Shown: positions 26,693 to 36,219, counted from the stretch's first letter. The stretch is DNA of 64,000 nt from Alteromonas naphthalenivorans (GCF_000213655.1 NC_015554.1:682001-746000), one strand, 5' to 3'. The notes: generated by a model not told the origin, from the letters alone. Made by a program: numbers and translations.

Positions 26693-27742
26693 GTGAATAA
26701 CAATCTGCTCAAAATTGCTTTTATTTCACTATCTTTGTTTTTAACTGCCTGTGGCGGTTCAAGCGATTCAAGTACTGAAGTCACCGACAGTAGTGCAAGT
26801 GAAGGCTCTGATGATAGTTCAGCCAGTGACGATAGCTCTGATGACGACGCGCAAGATGAGAATGCAGGATTGGATGTGGATGCGACTTTGTTTCTTACTG
26901 GAGAAAACGTCAGCATCGATACCGTATCTTGTACCTTGGTGAATGGTACGCAAACGTTGTGCTACGAAATAACATCGAAGCACACGGCAGAAGAGCACGA
27001 TATGGGCCCCTGGTGCCCAGAGACAATTTACGATACGGCTGAAGAGGGCGGGCTTTGGTTTGATAAAGGTGAAATAAATGACCTAGATGGCGCTTTTATT
27101 GAAAACTTGGCCACCTATTATGATGACCCCGGCTTTAAGATGTATGAAGATGACGGCACAGTGCGCCGTATGGAAACCGCCGAGGAGTGCGCCGAGGGTG
27201 CAGATCCTAATATTAAAGATAAATATACGAACATGTGTGCTCAGTGTTTGCCTGAGTGGGTAAGTACACAAGTGACCTACCTCATTCCTATTACACCCAT
27301 TAAGCAAGACGAACCGGTTGAGCTAAGCGATGGCCCTACGTTAGAAGTGGCTGGCGTTGAATACGGACCTTCAGTAAGGGGCTTGGCATTCAATGGTGTT
27401 AGATTCGATCATCCCGCCGACATCGATATTATTCTAGCTGGGTATCAAATTGCGCCGGTAGATGATGCAGGTGGGCACGTGAACAACAGCTTGGGTTATC
27501 ACTATCATGGTGATACCGGAATGACTACACGTATTGAGCAATCGGACGGTCACGCGGCAATGATTGGCTATGCCCTTGATGGTTTTGGTTTGTACGCAAA
27601 GTTAGATGACAACGGTAATGAAGCAGAAGATATGGATGAATGCCGGGGGCACAACGATGACACACGTGGCTACCATTACCACGTATTGTCGCTAGAAAGT
27701 AATGAGTTCTTAGATTGCTTTTATGGCGCGTGGGCAGAGTAA
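26693..27742 (+). CDS. YHYH domain lipoprotein
   Basis: A GTG start at 26693 with AAGGAAT upstream gives MNNNLLKIAFISLSLFLTAC, a clean lipoprotein signal; the longer frame from 26657 spoils it. 349 residues. After an acidic Ser/Asp linker (about 22-50) comes a globular domain with two YHYH motifs (GYHYHGDTG and GYHYHVLS), the mark of the YHYH family, plus CxxC pairs (WCPE, CAQCLPEW). YHYH proteins are little studied. The clustered His and Cys suggest metal binding. It is followed after 15 bases by a small exported protein, so the two form an operon. A paralogue lies at 58741. Confidence 0.85.
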   Translation: MNNNLLKIAFISLSLFLTACGGSSDSSTEVTDSSASEGSDDSSASDDSSDDDAQDENAGLDVDATLFLTGENVSIDTVSCTLVNGTQTLCYEITSKHTAEEHDMGPWCPETIYDTAEEGGLWFDKGEINDLDGAFIENLATYYDDPGFKMYEDDGTVRRMETAEECAEGADPNIKDKYTNMCAQCLPEWVSTQVTYLIPITPIKQDEPVELSDGPTLEVAGVEYGPSVRGLAFNGVRFDHPADIDIILAGYQIAPVDDAGGHVNNSLGYHYHGDTGMTTRIEQSDGHAAMIGYALDGFGLYAKLDDNGNEAEDMDECRGHNDDTRGYHYHVLSLESNEFLDCFYGAWAE

Positions 27743-27757
27743 TCCAGCAGGTATATT

Positions 27758-28252
27758 ATGAATGTAGTTAAACAGTCGGTGTTATTTATCACCTTATTAT
27801 GGTGGTCAATTAGCGTTCATGCCCACGGATTCGATTATTCTGTTGTTAGGTTAACAGAAACAGAAAACCATACGTGGCGCTTAGCCATAACCTCATCATT
27901 AGATGCTTTTAGAAAAGAAGTGCGTTTGCACTTCTCCAAAACCCCTTACACTACTCCAGAGGAATTTAACGAGCAGCTTCTTAACCATATTAGCGCCACG
28001 TTGAGTATCAACGCAGAACTTAAATCTATTCCACTTGGTGAAGGTACGGTATCTCTTGGGCACGAAACGTCGGTTGTTTTTACCCAAATCAAGCTTCCCA
28101 AAAGCGCCAAGCAAGTTGTGCTTACTAACGGCGCAGTAAAAGATATCTACCGTCACACCACTAAGCTAATTGTTACGCCATGGGCTGCAAATAAACAGTC
28201 ATTTATTTTAAATAAGTCGAACAATTTTACGGCAACTATCCCTATACGTTGA
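27758..28252 (+). CDS. Exported protein of unknown function, DUF6702-like
   Basis: 164 residues with a signal peptide ending VHAHG (about residue 23). The mature part is one beta-sandwich-like domain with alternating strands (HTWRLAITSS, LSINAELKSIPL, VVFTQIKLP), resembling the DUF6702 group of small periplasmic proteins, with His at positions expected after signal cleavage (HAHGF). The assignment is by general appearance. It is co-transcribed with the YHYH lipoprotein gene. Confidence 0.65.
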   Translation: MNVVKQSVLFITLLWWSISVHAHGFDYSVVRLTETENHTWRLAITSSLDAFRKEVRLHFSKTPYTTPEEFNEQLLNHISATLSINAELKSIPLGEGTVSLGHETSVVFTQIKLPKSAKQVVLTNGAVKDIYRHTTKLIVTPWAANKQSFILNKSNNFTATIPIR

Positions 28253-28473
28253 ACTGATTGAAGCGCGGCTATAAAAATTGGGCATAACTTTTCGTTAAAA
28301 TTCGTTACCATGGCCTTATAGCATCGATTTTAGCAGTCAGTTTGATGTACTTATTCATATTGCATCTTCCATCTTGCAGATTCGGTTTCTGTGGGGTGTA
28401 AATGGCGTGATATTTGATTAAGCGAAATTTGATTGTGTGAAATTCGGGATAGTGTAAAAGAAAGGACACGTAA

Positions 28474-29367
28474 ATGAGTAAAAACACAAAGCTTGTTGTA
28501 GGCGTTTTAGTTGCACTTGGCGTTTGTTATGTAGGAGGAAATGTTTATGCTTCCTCAAAAGCCAAAGACGCAGTAGATGAAATGATCGCCGACCTCCCTG
28601 CTACCACCCAGGTTTCTTACGGCGATGTAAGTGCGACTATTTTTGGTGATGTGTCCATTGACGATATTCGCATTGGTGATGCCAGACAGGGAGATATTCT
28701 GGTCGATAACATAGCGCTTTCGGGCTTTGAAGCCGAGTTGGAAAATACCACAGAAGGTGAAGTGCATTTTTCGGGAGTTTCTTTTTTAGAATTTAAAGGC
28801 CAGGGTGTTGATGATACGCCTGACGATATTCAAGAGATTCTGGTTCACATGCTGATGAAAGAGGGAAAAACGCTAGATCAACGTTTTTCCTTTGAAGTAA
28901 ATGAAGAAGACAACGAATATCGTATTAAAGAGCTTTCTTTCGATGTAGAAGATGCTGGTCGCGTTTCACTTTCAACCGATCTTTTCACTAAAGCACCGAT
29001 ATCAACAGCCCCCGAGTTAATGGCACAGCATTTAATGGCCGCCATTGAAATTGGCGCGTTTGAGTTTTCGTTAGCAGATGATGGATTAGTAGATAGACTA
29101 TTTGCTTCTCAAGCTACTGCTGAAAAAGACGGCGATAATTTACGTGATGAAGCGATAGAAGAGTTAAAATTAGCGCTGGAGCAAGCTGAGGAACCAAGAC
29201 AAATGATATTGGAAGGAATGCTTGCGCTACTTGAAGGCGAGGAGGTCACTCTTTACCGTGATAGTGATGAACCTTTTTCAGTTGTACCTATGATGATGAT
29301 GTCAGATCCCAATGGCGCATTTGCTACTTTCATGCGAGATGGTAAGTTTAAAATTAATACCAAATAG
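28474..29367 (+). CDS. Membrane-anchored periplasmic protein of unknown function
   Basis: 297 residues. An uncleaved N-terminal anchor (about 7-25) precedes a periplasmic domain with a repeated beta pattern (VSYGDVSATIFGDVSIDDIRIG, ILVDNIALSGFEAELEN), reminiscent of the AsmA/DUF945-type beta folds. The C-terminal half is helical and acidic. AAAGGACACG precedes the ATG. Transcribed alone and closed by a strong bidirectional terminator. Function unknown. Confidence 0.65.
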   Translation: MSKNTKLVVGVLVALGVCYVGGNVYASSKAKDAVDEMIADLPATTQVSYGDVSATIFGDVSIDDIRIGDARQGDILVDNIALSGFEAELENTTEGEVHFSGVSFLEFKGQGVDDTPDDIQEILVHMLMKEGKTLDQRFSFEVNEEDNEYRIKELSFDVEDAGRVSLSTDLFTKAPISTAPELMAQHLMAAIEIGAFEFSLADDGLVDRLFASQATAEKDGDNLRDEAIEELKLALEQAEEPRQMILEGMLALLEGEEVTLYRDSDEPFSVVPMMMMSDPNGAFATFMRDGKFKINTK

Positions 29368-29387
29368 ACAGACTGAAAAATCTATTT

Positions 29388-29424
29388 AAAAGGCTGTTCT
29401 ACAACAATAGAACAGCCTTTTTTT
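29388..29424. terminator. Bidirectional Rho-independent terminator
   Basis: AAAAGGCTGTTCTA and TAGAACAGCCTTTT form a perfect 14-bp stem with loop CAACAA, flanked by T-runs on both strands. It lies between convergent genes ending at 29367 (+) and 29434 (-). Confidence 0.92.
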
Positions 29425-29433
29425 GTGCTTCGC

Positions 29434-30219
29434 TTATGGCTTCCACAGCTCATACTGCGTCATTACTTTATTAAACATAACACTTTGTATATAACTGTTT
29501 AGCCACTGCTTTAGGTTAGGGTAGGGCGATTCTCGATACCATTTTCGTTCAACTTTAGAAAATTGGCGAATAAAGGGCAGTAGGGCGATATCTGCTAGGC
29601 TTTCTTTTGTGCCAAAAATAAACCGCTTCGATTGTGCATCTTCGAGGCCTTGTTGAGCACTTCCTTCAATGCTATTAGCACCTAAACGCGCTTCTAAATC
29701 TTGCAGGTATACTTCACAGGCTTGCCTGCACTCGGTGACATTATTTTCGTGATAACGTTTAGCAGCTTTGTAAGCATTTAACTGTGTTTTGAATTCGTCA
29801 TCGAATATTTTAATTAATGCCAGCATGGCGGGCAGAGCGTTGGGGTCTTGCTGATGCAGTAGGTCTTCTGGATCGTTTTGATGCAGTGCCCACAGCATCA
29901 CATCCAAACTTTCATCTATCACGGTATTAGTGCCATCTGAATTTGGCAATACGAGAGTGGGCACCGTACCTTTGGCAGACGCTTCAATCATGGCATCGGG
30001 CTTATTGCTTAATACCACTTCACGCACTTCAACGTCTTGCGCCGCTTTAAACAAACCAATTCTTCCGCGCATGGCATAAGGGCAATTACGTAAAGAATAA
30101 AGTATGGGGCGCTGCCCACGTATAGGTTCATATTTTTGTGCAATTGCAGGTGCGTTTTTGTGATTAGGTTGTAGCGTAGCAGGTGGCTTTGACGGTGGCA
30201 TTGGGTGTTTTATCTCCAT
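29434..30219 (-). CDS. Glutathione S-transferase family protein
   Basis: 261 residues from 30219; an alternative ATG at 30201 has GGAG upstream. The N-terminal thioredoxin-like domain (about 35-115) starts with LYSLRNCPYAMRGRIGL, giving a CPYA active site, and holds the cis-Pro segment GTVPTLVLP and the ES pair of the glutathione site (VIDESLDVM). The all-helical C-terminal domain runs from about 130 to 255. The Cys-type active site suggests thiol transfer or reduction of glutathionyl adducts rather than classic conjugation. Substrate unknown. Confidence 0.88.
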   Translation of the reverse strand: MEIKHPMPPSKPPATLQPNHKNAPAIAQKYEPIRGQRPILYSLRNCPYAMRGRIGLFKAAQDVEVREVVLSNKPDAMIEASAKGTVPTLVLPNSDGTNTVIDESLDVMLWALHQNDPEDLLHQQDPNALPAMLALIKIFDDEFKTQLNAYKAAKRYHENNVTECRQACEVYLQDLEARLGANSIEGSAQQGLEDAQSKRFIFGTKESLADIALLPFIRQFSKVERKWYRESPYPNLKQWLNSYIQSVMFNKVMTQYELWKP

Positions 30220-30309
30220 TTACCGCGATTAATCTGCCGTTATGATATTCATTGGGCAAATATGCAGGTAAAATCCTCGGCATAAAGTTTCCCACAATAT
30301 AGCATCTAC

Positions 30310-32694
30310 ATGAACAGTACTCACACGAATCCGAAAATTGAATTATTAGCCCCAGGTGGCGATGTTGATGCGATTAAAGCCGCCATTATTGCAGGCGCCA
30401 ATGCGGTGTACTGCGGGTTAGATAATTTTAATGCGCGAAATCGTGCGTCTAATATTTCATTTGATGCGCTGGTGGGCGTTATTCGCTTGGCGCACCAATA
30501 CGACTGCGAAATCTTTTTAACGTTGAATATCGTTATTCTTGAAAAAGAATTTCCCACTCTTGCAAAGCTACTAAGCAAGTTGGTAAATACCACGCTTGAT
30601 GGCGTGATTGTGCAAGATATTGGCATGTTCAATCTTATCAAAAAGCATTTTCCTACGCTTGATATTCATGCTTCTACCCAAATGACCACGCATAACATCG
30701 GTCAAATCCCTTTCCTTAAAAAACTAGGGGCTTCACGGGTTAATTTGTCGAGAGAATTAAACCTGCGGGAAATTACTGCCATTACCAAAGTAAGCCGCGA
30801 ACACGACGTGCTAACCGAGGTGTTTGTGCATGGGTCTTTATGTGTGGCGTTCTCAGGGCTATGTTATTCAACCTCTGCGAGTGCCGGAAACTCGGGTAAC
30901 CGAGGCCGCTGCAGTCAGGCTTGCCGCGAAGAATATGAAACCACCGAATCGGGGCATAATTTTCCGCTAAATATTAAAGACAATTCAGCCTTTTTCGACC
31001 TGCCTGCATTGATAGAAGCTGGCGTGTATTCTTTTAAAGTAGAAGGGCGGATAAAAGGCGCAAGTTACGTTCATACCGTTATTGATAGTTTTAGAAAGCA
31101 GATAGATGGCTTTTTAGAAACAGGCGAATTGTTAGAAGACGGCGAACGCCTTTATAAGGTTTTCAACCGAGACTTTTCTAACGCGTTCTTACGTGGCGAT
31201 TTGAATCAATCGATGTTTATTGATAATCCACGTGATAACTCAAAAAATCATGCCATTGAAAAAGCGGTTCAAACGGAAAGCGCAAATGATGCGTCGGCGA
31301 AAGACGTTAATCGTATTTCAGTGGTGCAAATACAAGAAGTGAAGCAAACTCTTTATCAAGAAAAGAACGAGCTACACGACTTGGTAAGAGAGAAAATTCA
31401 ATACTTATCTATTGATAAAATACCTACAACACTAGTGTTTTCAGGTGAAGAGGGAAGTTGCTTAACCCTGACTATCAAATCCCATGGGTTAGCAGCAGGC
31501 AACTCTTCTAATACTGAAGATGTTCAAGGCGAGTCTGGTAAGGACAGTATCAACACCATTGCTCCTAAAACCATTACGCTACGTTCTGAAGGTGTGTTGT
31601 CTAAAAGCGAGAAAAACGCGCTAGACGAAACCTTGTTAGAGAAGCGTTTTAGAAGTTTAGGCACAGGCGAATATGGCATCGCCGACCTTGATGTCACACA
31701 ATTAGGTACAGGCCTTAGTTTGCCGTTTCGCGATGTAACGGCGCTTAAAAACGAAGCCATGAAGCAGCTTAACGGTGAACAGTCGTTAATACCTGAAGTG
31801 ATATTACCAAAACTCACGAGTTACCCTAAAAGCGAAGCCGATAAACAGCCCGCGCTTTCGTTGCTAATCTGTGATGAGGCAGACGTGCATTTAGCTGATG
31901 AGACGGATGCTGATATCTACTTTAAGTTGCCAGATGCTTACAAGCGTAATTGCACTAAATATATAGGCTTTTTACAAGACAACCCCCGCTTAATTCCGTG
32001 GTTTCCTGCAGTACTTATTGGCAAAGACTACGATGTGGCAGTGAACATTCTTGAACAAGTCATGCCGCCATTAATTATAACCAACAATACCGGTATTGCT
32101 TTTAAAGCGAATGAACTGGGTATCAAGTGGATTGCAGGGCCTTTCTTAAATACCACTAACTCGTATGCTTTAATGGCCATGAAAGAAGATTTCGATTGTC
32201 ACGGTGCGTTTATTTCAAACGAGCTAAACCGCATGCAAATGAAGAACATTGCACGGCCTGAAAACTTCAAACTGTTTTACAGTATTTATCACCCTATTTT
32301 GTTGATGACCAGCCGTCAGTGTTTTTTCCAGCAAAGTGTAGGTTGCGAGAAGCCGCGTATCGATAACGGGTGTATGCTCTCTTGTGACAAATCAACCAGC
32401 ATTACTAATATGAAAGGTATGTCGTTCGCCATCGATAAGCAAAAAGCCGGTTATCCGAGTATTTATAACGAAGACCAGTTTTTAAATATGGAAGTAATGA
32501 ACGATTTATCTGACTTGTTCGACGGCTTCATGATTGATTTAACCAACATTGGTGCGGGAGACAAAGTATCGCCAGACAAGGTAGCGCTAATTCGCCAATT
32601 CGAACAGCTATTAGCCGGTGATAAACAAGTTGAAGACACGCTAAATAGTATGGTGCCAGCGTCAACAGTAAGCCAGTACCACGCAGGATTGTAG
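30310..32694 (+). CDS. U32 family peptidase-like protein, RlhA-related, enlarged
   Basis: 794 residues. The U32 domain starts ELLAPGGDVDAIKAAI and carries the family signature EVFVHGSLCVAFSGLC plus NRGRCSQACR and VEGRIKGASYV. E. coli RlhA, which is needed for hydroxylation of 23S rRNA C2501, has the same N-terminal pattern but about 650 residues. Here a charged, Ser/Asn-rich insert (about 320-420) and a second half with more Cys (SRQCFFQQSVGCEKP...GCMLSC) extend it. The Cys set suggests an iron-sulfur cluster, as shown for U32 hydroxylases. It could be the local RlhA or a related RNA-modifying protein. No good ribosome binding site was seen. Confidence 0.8.
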   Translation: MNSTHTNPKIELLAPGGDVDAIKAAIIAGANAVYCGLDNFNARNRASNISFDALVGVIRLAHQYDCEIFLTLNIVILEKEFPTLAKLLSKLVNTTLDGVIVQDIGMFNLIKKHFPTLDIHASTQMTTHNIGQIPFLKKLGASRVNLSRELNLREITAITKVSREHDVLTEVFVHGSLCVAFSGLCYSTSASAGNSGNRGRCSQACREEYETTESGHNFPLNIKDNSAFFDLPALIEAGVYSFKVEGRIKGASYVHTVIDSFRKQIDGFLETGELLEDGERLYKVFNRDFSNAFLRGDLNQSMFIDNPRDNSKNHAIEKAVQTESANDASAKDVNRISVVQIQEVKQTLYQEKNELHDLVREKIQYLSIDKIPTTLVFSGEEGSCLTLTIKSHGLAAGNSSNTEDVQGESGKDSINTIAPKTITLRSEGVLSKSEKNALDETLLEKRFRSLGTGEYGIADLDVTQLGTGLSLPFRDVTALKNEAMKQLNGEQSLIPEVILPKLTSYPKSEADKQPALSLLICDEADVHLADETDADIYFKLPDAYKRNCTKYIGFLQDNPRLIPWFPAVLIGKDYDVAVNILEQVMPPLIITNNTGIAFKANELGIKWIAGPFLNTTNSYALMAMKEDFDCHGAFISNELNRMQMKNIARPENFKLFYSIYHPILLMTSRQCFFQQSVGCEKPRIDNGCMLSCDKSTSITNMKGMSFAIDKQKAGYPSIYNEDQFLNMEVMNDLSDLFDGFMIDLTNIGAGDKVSPDKVALIRQFEQLLAGDKQVEDTLNSMVPASTVSQYHAGL

Positions 32695-32722
32695 GCTAGC
32701 GCATACCTGTGTAAGCATTAAT

Positions 32723-32761
32723 AAAAGCCCTTGGTTGTTGCAAAACACCAAGGGCTTTTTT
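32723..32761. terminator. Bidirectional terminator between convergent genes
   Basis: AAAAGCCCTTGGT (32723-32735) and ACCAAGGGCTTTT (32747-32759) are perfect complements with an 11-base loop and T-runs on both sides. It serves the U32 gene and the minus-strand thioesterase gene. Confidence 0.9.
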
Positions 32762-32766
32762 GTATC

Positions 32767-33339
32767 TTACTCTTGGGTATAAGACGCATCTTTGTCGAAG
32801 GTGATGGTGCAGCGCTGTTTATCAAGCAATACAAAGTCTTCTTTTGGAATGAAGTCGTCGTGTTCTTTTTGTATTCTTGCCTGCGCTTCTCGTTTTACTT
32901 TATTACGCTTAATCGTTGTGACAAAATGACGCATTTCGTGAGGGTTACTGAGTTCAAGCTCGGGCACTTTTACTGGCACACCGTTGTCGTCTTTAGCCAC
33001 CATCGTGAAAAAGCTGTTATTGGTATGCTTCACTTTATTGGTCTTGATGTTCTCAGACGTGACTTTAATACCCACCACCAATGAAGTGTTTCCGACGTAA
33101 TGCACAGTAGCATCTAGCGATAATAGTTCGCCCACTTCCACAGGCTGTAAAAACTCAACGCCATCAACGGTAACCGTAACGCAATAGGCGCCAGCGTGCT
33201 TACTGGCACAGGCGTAGGCCACTTTATCCATTAAAGACAAAATAATTCCGCCATGGACTTTTCCACCGAAGTTGGCAAAAGAAGGAACCATTAGCTCAGT
33301 TAAGCGTGTTCTTGAAAATGCGACAGTACGTGGGCTCAT
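32767..33339 (-). CDS. Acyl-CoA thioesterase, hotdog fold
   Basis: 190 residues with AAAGG upstream. The hotdog domain (about 8-125) has the YciA/BACH-type pattern: GGKVHGGIILSLMDKVAYACAS with the catalytic Asp near residue 38, EFLQPVEVGELLSLDATVHYVG, and the strand NNSFFTMVAKDD. A charged C-terminal tail of about 60 residues follows. The family hydrolyses acyl-CoA to free acid and CoA in the cytoplasm. Chain-length preference is not readable from sequence. Confidence 0.88.
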   Translation of the reverse strand: MSPRTVAFSRTRLTELMVPSFANFGGKVHGGIILSLMDKVAYACASKHAGAYCVTVTVDGVEFLQPVEVGELLSLDATVHYVGNTSLVVGIKVTSENIKTNKVKHTNNSFFTMVAKDDNGVPVKVPELELSNPHEMRHFVTTIKRNKVKREAQARIQKEHDDFIPKEDFVLLDKQRCTITFDKDASYTQE

Positions 33340-33458
33340 AGTTAACCTTTATATTGTGATAGTTGATGTAGTTGTAGGGTAGATGGCTATTTAGGGTAAA
33401 AGTGTTTTTATCATAAGCGCGCTTAGGTTTGACCTTCGAACAATGCGAGCGACTTCTT

Positions 33459-34082
33459 TTATCGGGTTAACGATGTAATGAGCTTACTGTGCTGAGGAAA
33501 TTGCTTAATTAACTCAGCGCGTTCGCCCAACTGCATATCAATATATTCGAAACCAGGCGCTACCGCTTCTCCTATTAGGCCGTAACCATAGGAGCCGGTA
33601 GTCAGTATTTTTGACGCCTTCCAGGTTCCGCCTTTTACCACCATTTGCATCTTGTGGCCTTGCGTAGGATCGGGGCCTAATACATGGGTTTCAAGGCTGC
33701 CATCTTGGTTAATGAGGTAATACGTAATGGGGTCTCCCATGTGGAAGTAATGCATGATGTCAGAACGATTCATATGAAAATGTCCGATAGGAGATTGGGC
33801 ACTTAGCAGGTAATAAATAGAGGTCATATTCACTCTATCGCCGTTTTCTGTACTTATTAGCGGCCTGTGATCTGCTTTAAAAGTTTGGCGAAAAAAACCG
33901 CCTTCAACGTGGCCGGTTAAATCAAGAGACTCGATGAGTTGTTCTGCGGTGAGTTTTTTATCGAGAGACTTTGCCGATTGAGTAGTGGTAGTAACGTTAG
34001 TGCAGGCACTTAGCAGGGTACACAGCAAGGTTACTGACAAAACAAAAGGGAGAACGGATGTTTGGGTTTTAGTTTTTAGCAT
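33459..34082 (-). CDS. Lipoprotein with cupin_5 (DUF985) domain
   Basis: The start at 34082 gives MLKTKTQTSVLPFVLSVTLL followed by LLSAC, a proper lipoprotein signal with Cys at about 27; the frame extends to 34184 without a site. 207 residues. The DUF985 cupin (about 48-195) shows GGFFRQTFKAD, TSIYYLLSAQSPIGHFHMNRSDIMHYFHMGD (quoted as two joined segments: TSIYYLLSAQSPIGHFH and MNRSDIMHYFHMGD), and APGFEYIDMQLG. Cupin_5 proteins are usually cytoplasmic with no signal, so a lipid-anchored copy is unusual. Ligand unknown. Confidence 0.8.
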   Translation of the reverse strand: MLKTKTQTSVLPFVLSVTLLCTLLSACTNVTTTTQSAKSLDKKLTAEQLIESLDLTGHVEGGFFRQTFKADHRPLISTENGDRVNMTSIYYLLSAQSPIGHFHMNRSDIMHYFHMGDPITYYLINQDGSLETHVLGPDPTQGHKMQMVVKGGTWKASKILTTGSYGYGLIGEAVAPGFEYIDMQLGERAELIKQFPQHSKLITSLTR

Positions 34083-34245
34083 GGTAGCCCCACAACGTAA
34101 TACGTAGTTTTGTTTTCTAGCATACCTAGATAAACAAAAAAATATTAGCTTTTTCAGGCTCAAGAGAAGGAATCTTATGGCCAATGTGACTGTTTGGCAA
34201 TAAAGAGAGGCGCAGAATAGAAGGGGGAGAACACAGGGGACGTGT

Positions 34246-36219
34246 TTAGTGAATAAGTGAAAAACTCACACCAGTGGATTCTAAAAACTCACCCTGAATG
34301 CGAGCCTGCTGATTTCCGCGAGGCACCATGGCATAACAAGGCGGTGCAGGCTCCGTTTCTTCAAGCTCAAACCAGAGTGTATCAAGCACATCTTTTCCGT
34401 GGAATAAAAAGGTTTCGCCCCACGACGTGGTATACAACACAGAGACCTCTTCAACGCTCGCCTTTTGCCTGAGCGTGTTGAAATTTACAACAGCTAAGCA
34501 GGTTGTAATGCGAGCGCTAGTGAGCAAATTATCTCTTTGCAGCGAAGAGACTTTAATGGGCGGAAAGTAGCGGCAGATATGTTTCAATAAGTCGTTCAAA
34601 TCCAGTTCGCTTACCTCTGTGGCATTGTAATCAAGGTAGATGGTGGTTTTTGCGTCGATAATACGATTTGCTACGCACCATACAATTAACTCAATAGCAG
34701 AGGATGTTTGCGTTATCTTCTGATTTTGCGATATTTTTCCCGACTTGCTGAGTATATCTGTGGCATACACAGTCCAAGTTTCTTGCCCTGTTTTACTGTG
34801 CTTTAGCGCCACGGTTACCGTTTCGCAGTAAAGGTTTTCATCAAACGCGCGGCGTAGAAATTCAATTTTGTTCGGTTTCTTGCCATAAAACGTACTCAGT
34901 CGACGACCTAGTACGGTCATGTCTTCTTTACTCATGGTTTGTTGTTCAGCACCAAGCTGACTTGAAATACGTCGATAGCATTTCAAAAGAAATCGATGAA
35001 TTCGTCGGCTTAATTGAACCCGCTCGTGAAACGACCATTCGTGCTGATTATCCAAATGGTAAAGGTCTTGTTTTGTCCACCCCCACTTTTTAGCATAGGC
35101 CGCTATTATCTTGCGTTTAAACGTTGAGGTTTCGCCACGTAGCGGCGGTTGGCTGAGTTTGCAATTGCATTTGAGGTATAGGCACTGTTGAAGCAATAAC
35201 ATGTCTTCAGGCTGCCCCTCTTTTTCGTAATGTTCAATAAGTTGGTCGAACATCAGCGCATAAGGGTCGATAACTGCGACTTGTCCAGGTGCTTCGGCAC
35301 CTCGGTGAACATGCTTTTTAAGCAAGCTGCATAAAGGCTGACCGTGCTCAATATGAGCAAGATAAACTTCTAACTTCGCTATTTTTAGTACCGACTTGAA
35401 CGGCGAATCCATGGCCTTGCTTAACTGCCATATTGCAGCACCAAACAACTCGCTGGCGTCGAGCTTTTCAAGGTTACCAAGGTCCATAAACCAACTTAAA
35501 TCTGGAGATCCACCCTCTTCTAGGTGATCTTTTAATGCTGCATATTGCTGATCATTTGTTTTTTCTGGGGTTAACCACCAAAAAGGAGCCTTTCCAGCCA
35601 CTACAATATTGGTGGTGTAAAACTCAGCTTTAAGAAACAGGGATTGAGCGGAGCCTGCGCTTTCTCCATCGGCAATACCAAAGTCGTTACGTCGCACATT
35701 GTCAATTTCAGATAGGAAAAAGTGCACTTCTATACCGAATTTGCGGTCTGCCCAACTTTCAATGGCAGTTAATTTTTCTTGTAGTTTAGTAAGCGATGTT
35801 TCTGATAGTTGCTTACCATCGACGCACACCCAATAGTCGAAATCAGAGGTGTCAGTTTGTGCAATGGTGCCAATACTTCCCATAAGCACTAACGCATCAA
35901 TCGCTCGCTGACGGGGCCACAGAGGCTTGATATCAGAGAGCAAATCACGCTTATCTGGGAAGCATTGCAAAAGTGCATTTTCAACAACATCGCGAAATGA
36001 GTAGTTATGAATACCAAAGGGAATATTTTCGCCTTCAATATAACCTGGAAGCTCAGGATGATTTACGTGCAGTAAAAACGGCAGTACATGGAACAACGGC
36101 TTGTGCTCAGCAGGCATAAGCATAAGTGCACGTTCTACTCTTGCCTTGTTGTACCTAAGTACACGTAACAGGCGTATTGTTAGATTCTTTTTAATTGATA
36201 GAGACTGCTGCTCTGTCAT
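34246..36219 (-). CDS. Class I adenylate cyclase, short form
   Basis: 657 residues, against about 850 for E. coli CyaA. The catalytic signature is GSIG at 114-117 with the metal Asp pair D126 and D128 in SDFDYWVC, followed by FGIEVHFFL, FLKAEFYTTN and LFGAAIWQLSKAMDSPFKSVLK, all matching class I cyclases along the whole N-terminal catalytic half. The rest (about 420-650) is shorter and diverged compared with the regulatory half of CyaA. It makes cAMP from ATP in the cytoplasm. Whether it is the main CyaA or a second copy cannot be decided here, so no symbol is given. Confidence 0.88.
   Translation of the reverse strand: MTEQQSLSIKKNLTIRLLRVLRYNKARVERALMLMPAEHKPLFHVLPFLLHVNHPELPGYIEGENIPFGIHNYSFRDVVENALLQCFPDKRDLLSDIKPLWPRQRAIDALVLMGSIGTIAQTDTSDFDYWVCVDGKQLSETSLTKLQEKLTAIESWADRKFGIEVHFFLSEIDNVRRNDFGIADGESAGSAQSLFLKAEFYTTNIVVAGKAPFWWLTPEKTNDQQYAALKDHLEEGGSPDLSWFMDLGNLEKLDASELFGAAIWQLSKAMDSPFKSVLKIAKLEVYLAHIEHGQPLCSLLKKHVHRGAEAPGQVAVIDPYALMFDQLIEHYEKEGQPEDMLLLQQCLYLKCNCKLSQPPLRGETSTFKRKIIAAYAKKWGWTKQDLYHLDNQHEWSFHERVQLSRRIHRFLLKCYRRISSQLGAEQQTMSKEDMTVLGRRLSTFYGKKPNKIEFLRRAFDENLYCETVTVALKHSKTGQETWTVYATDILSKSGKISQNQKITQTSSAIELIVWCVANRIIDAKTTIYLDYNATEVSELDLNDLLKHICRYFPPIKVSSLQRDNLLTSARITTCLAVVNFNTLRQKASVEEVSVLYTTSWGETFLFHGKDVLDTLWFELEETEPAPPCYAMVPRGNQQARIQGEFLESTGVSFSLIH

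Noticed and set aside
32731..33084. Plus-strand 117-residue frame opposite the thioesterase gene
   Set aside because: It lies within the thioesterase coding region on the other strand, which has clear family motifs; the frame is a shadow.
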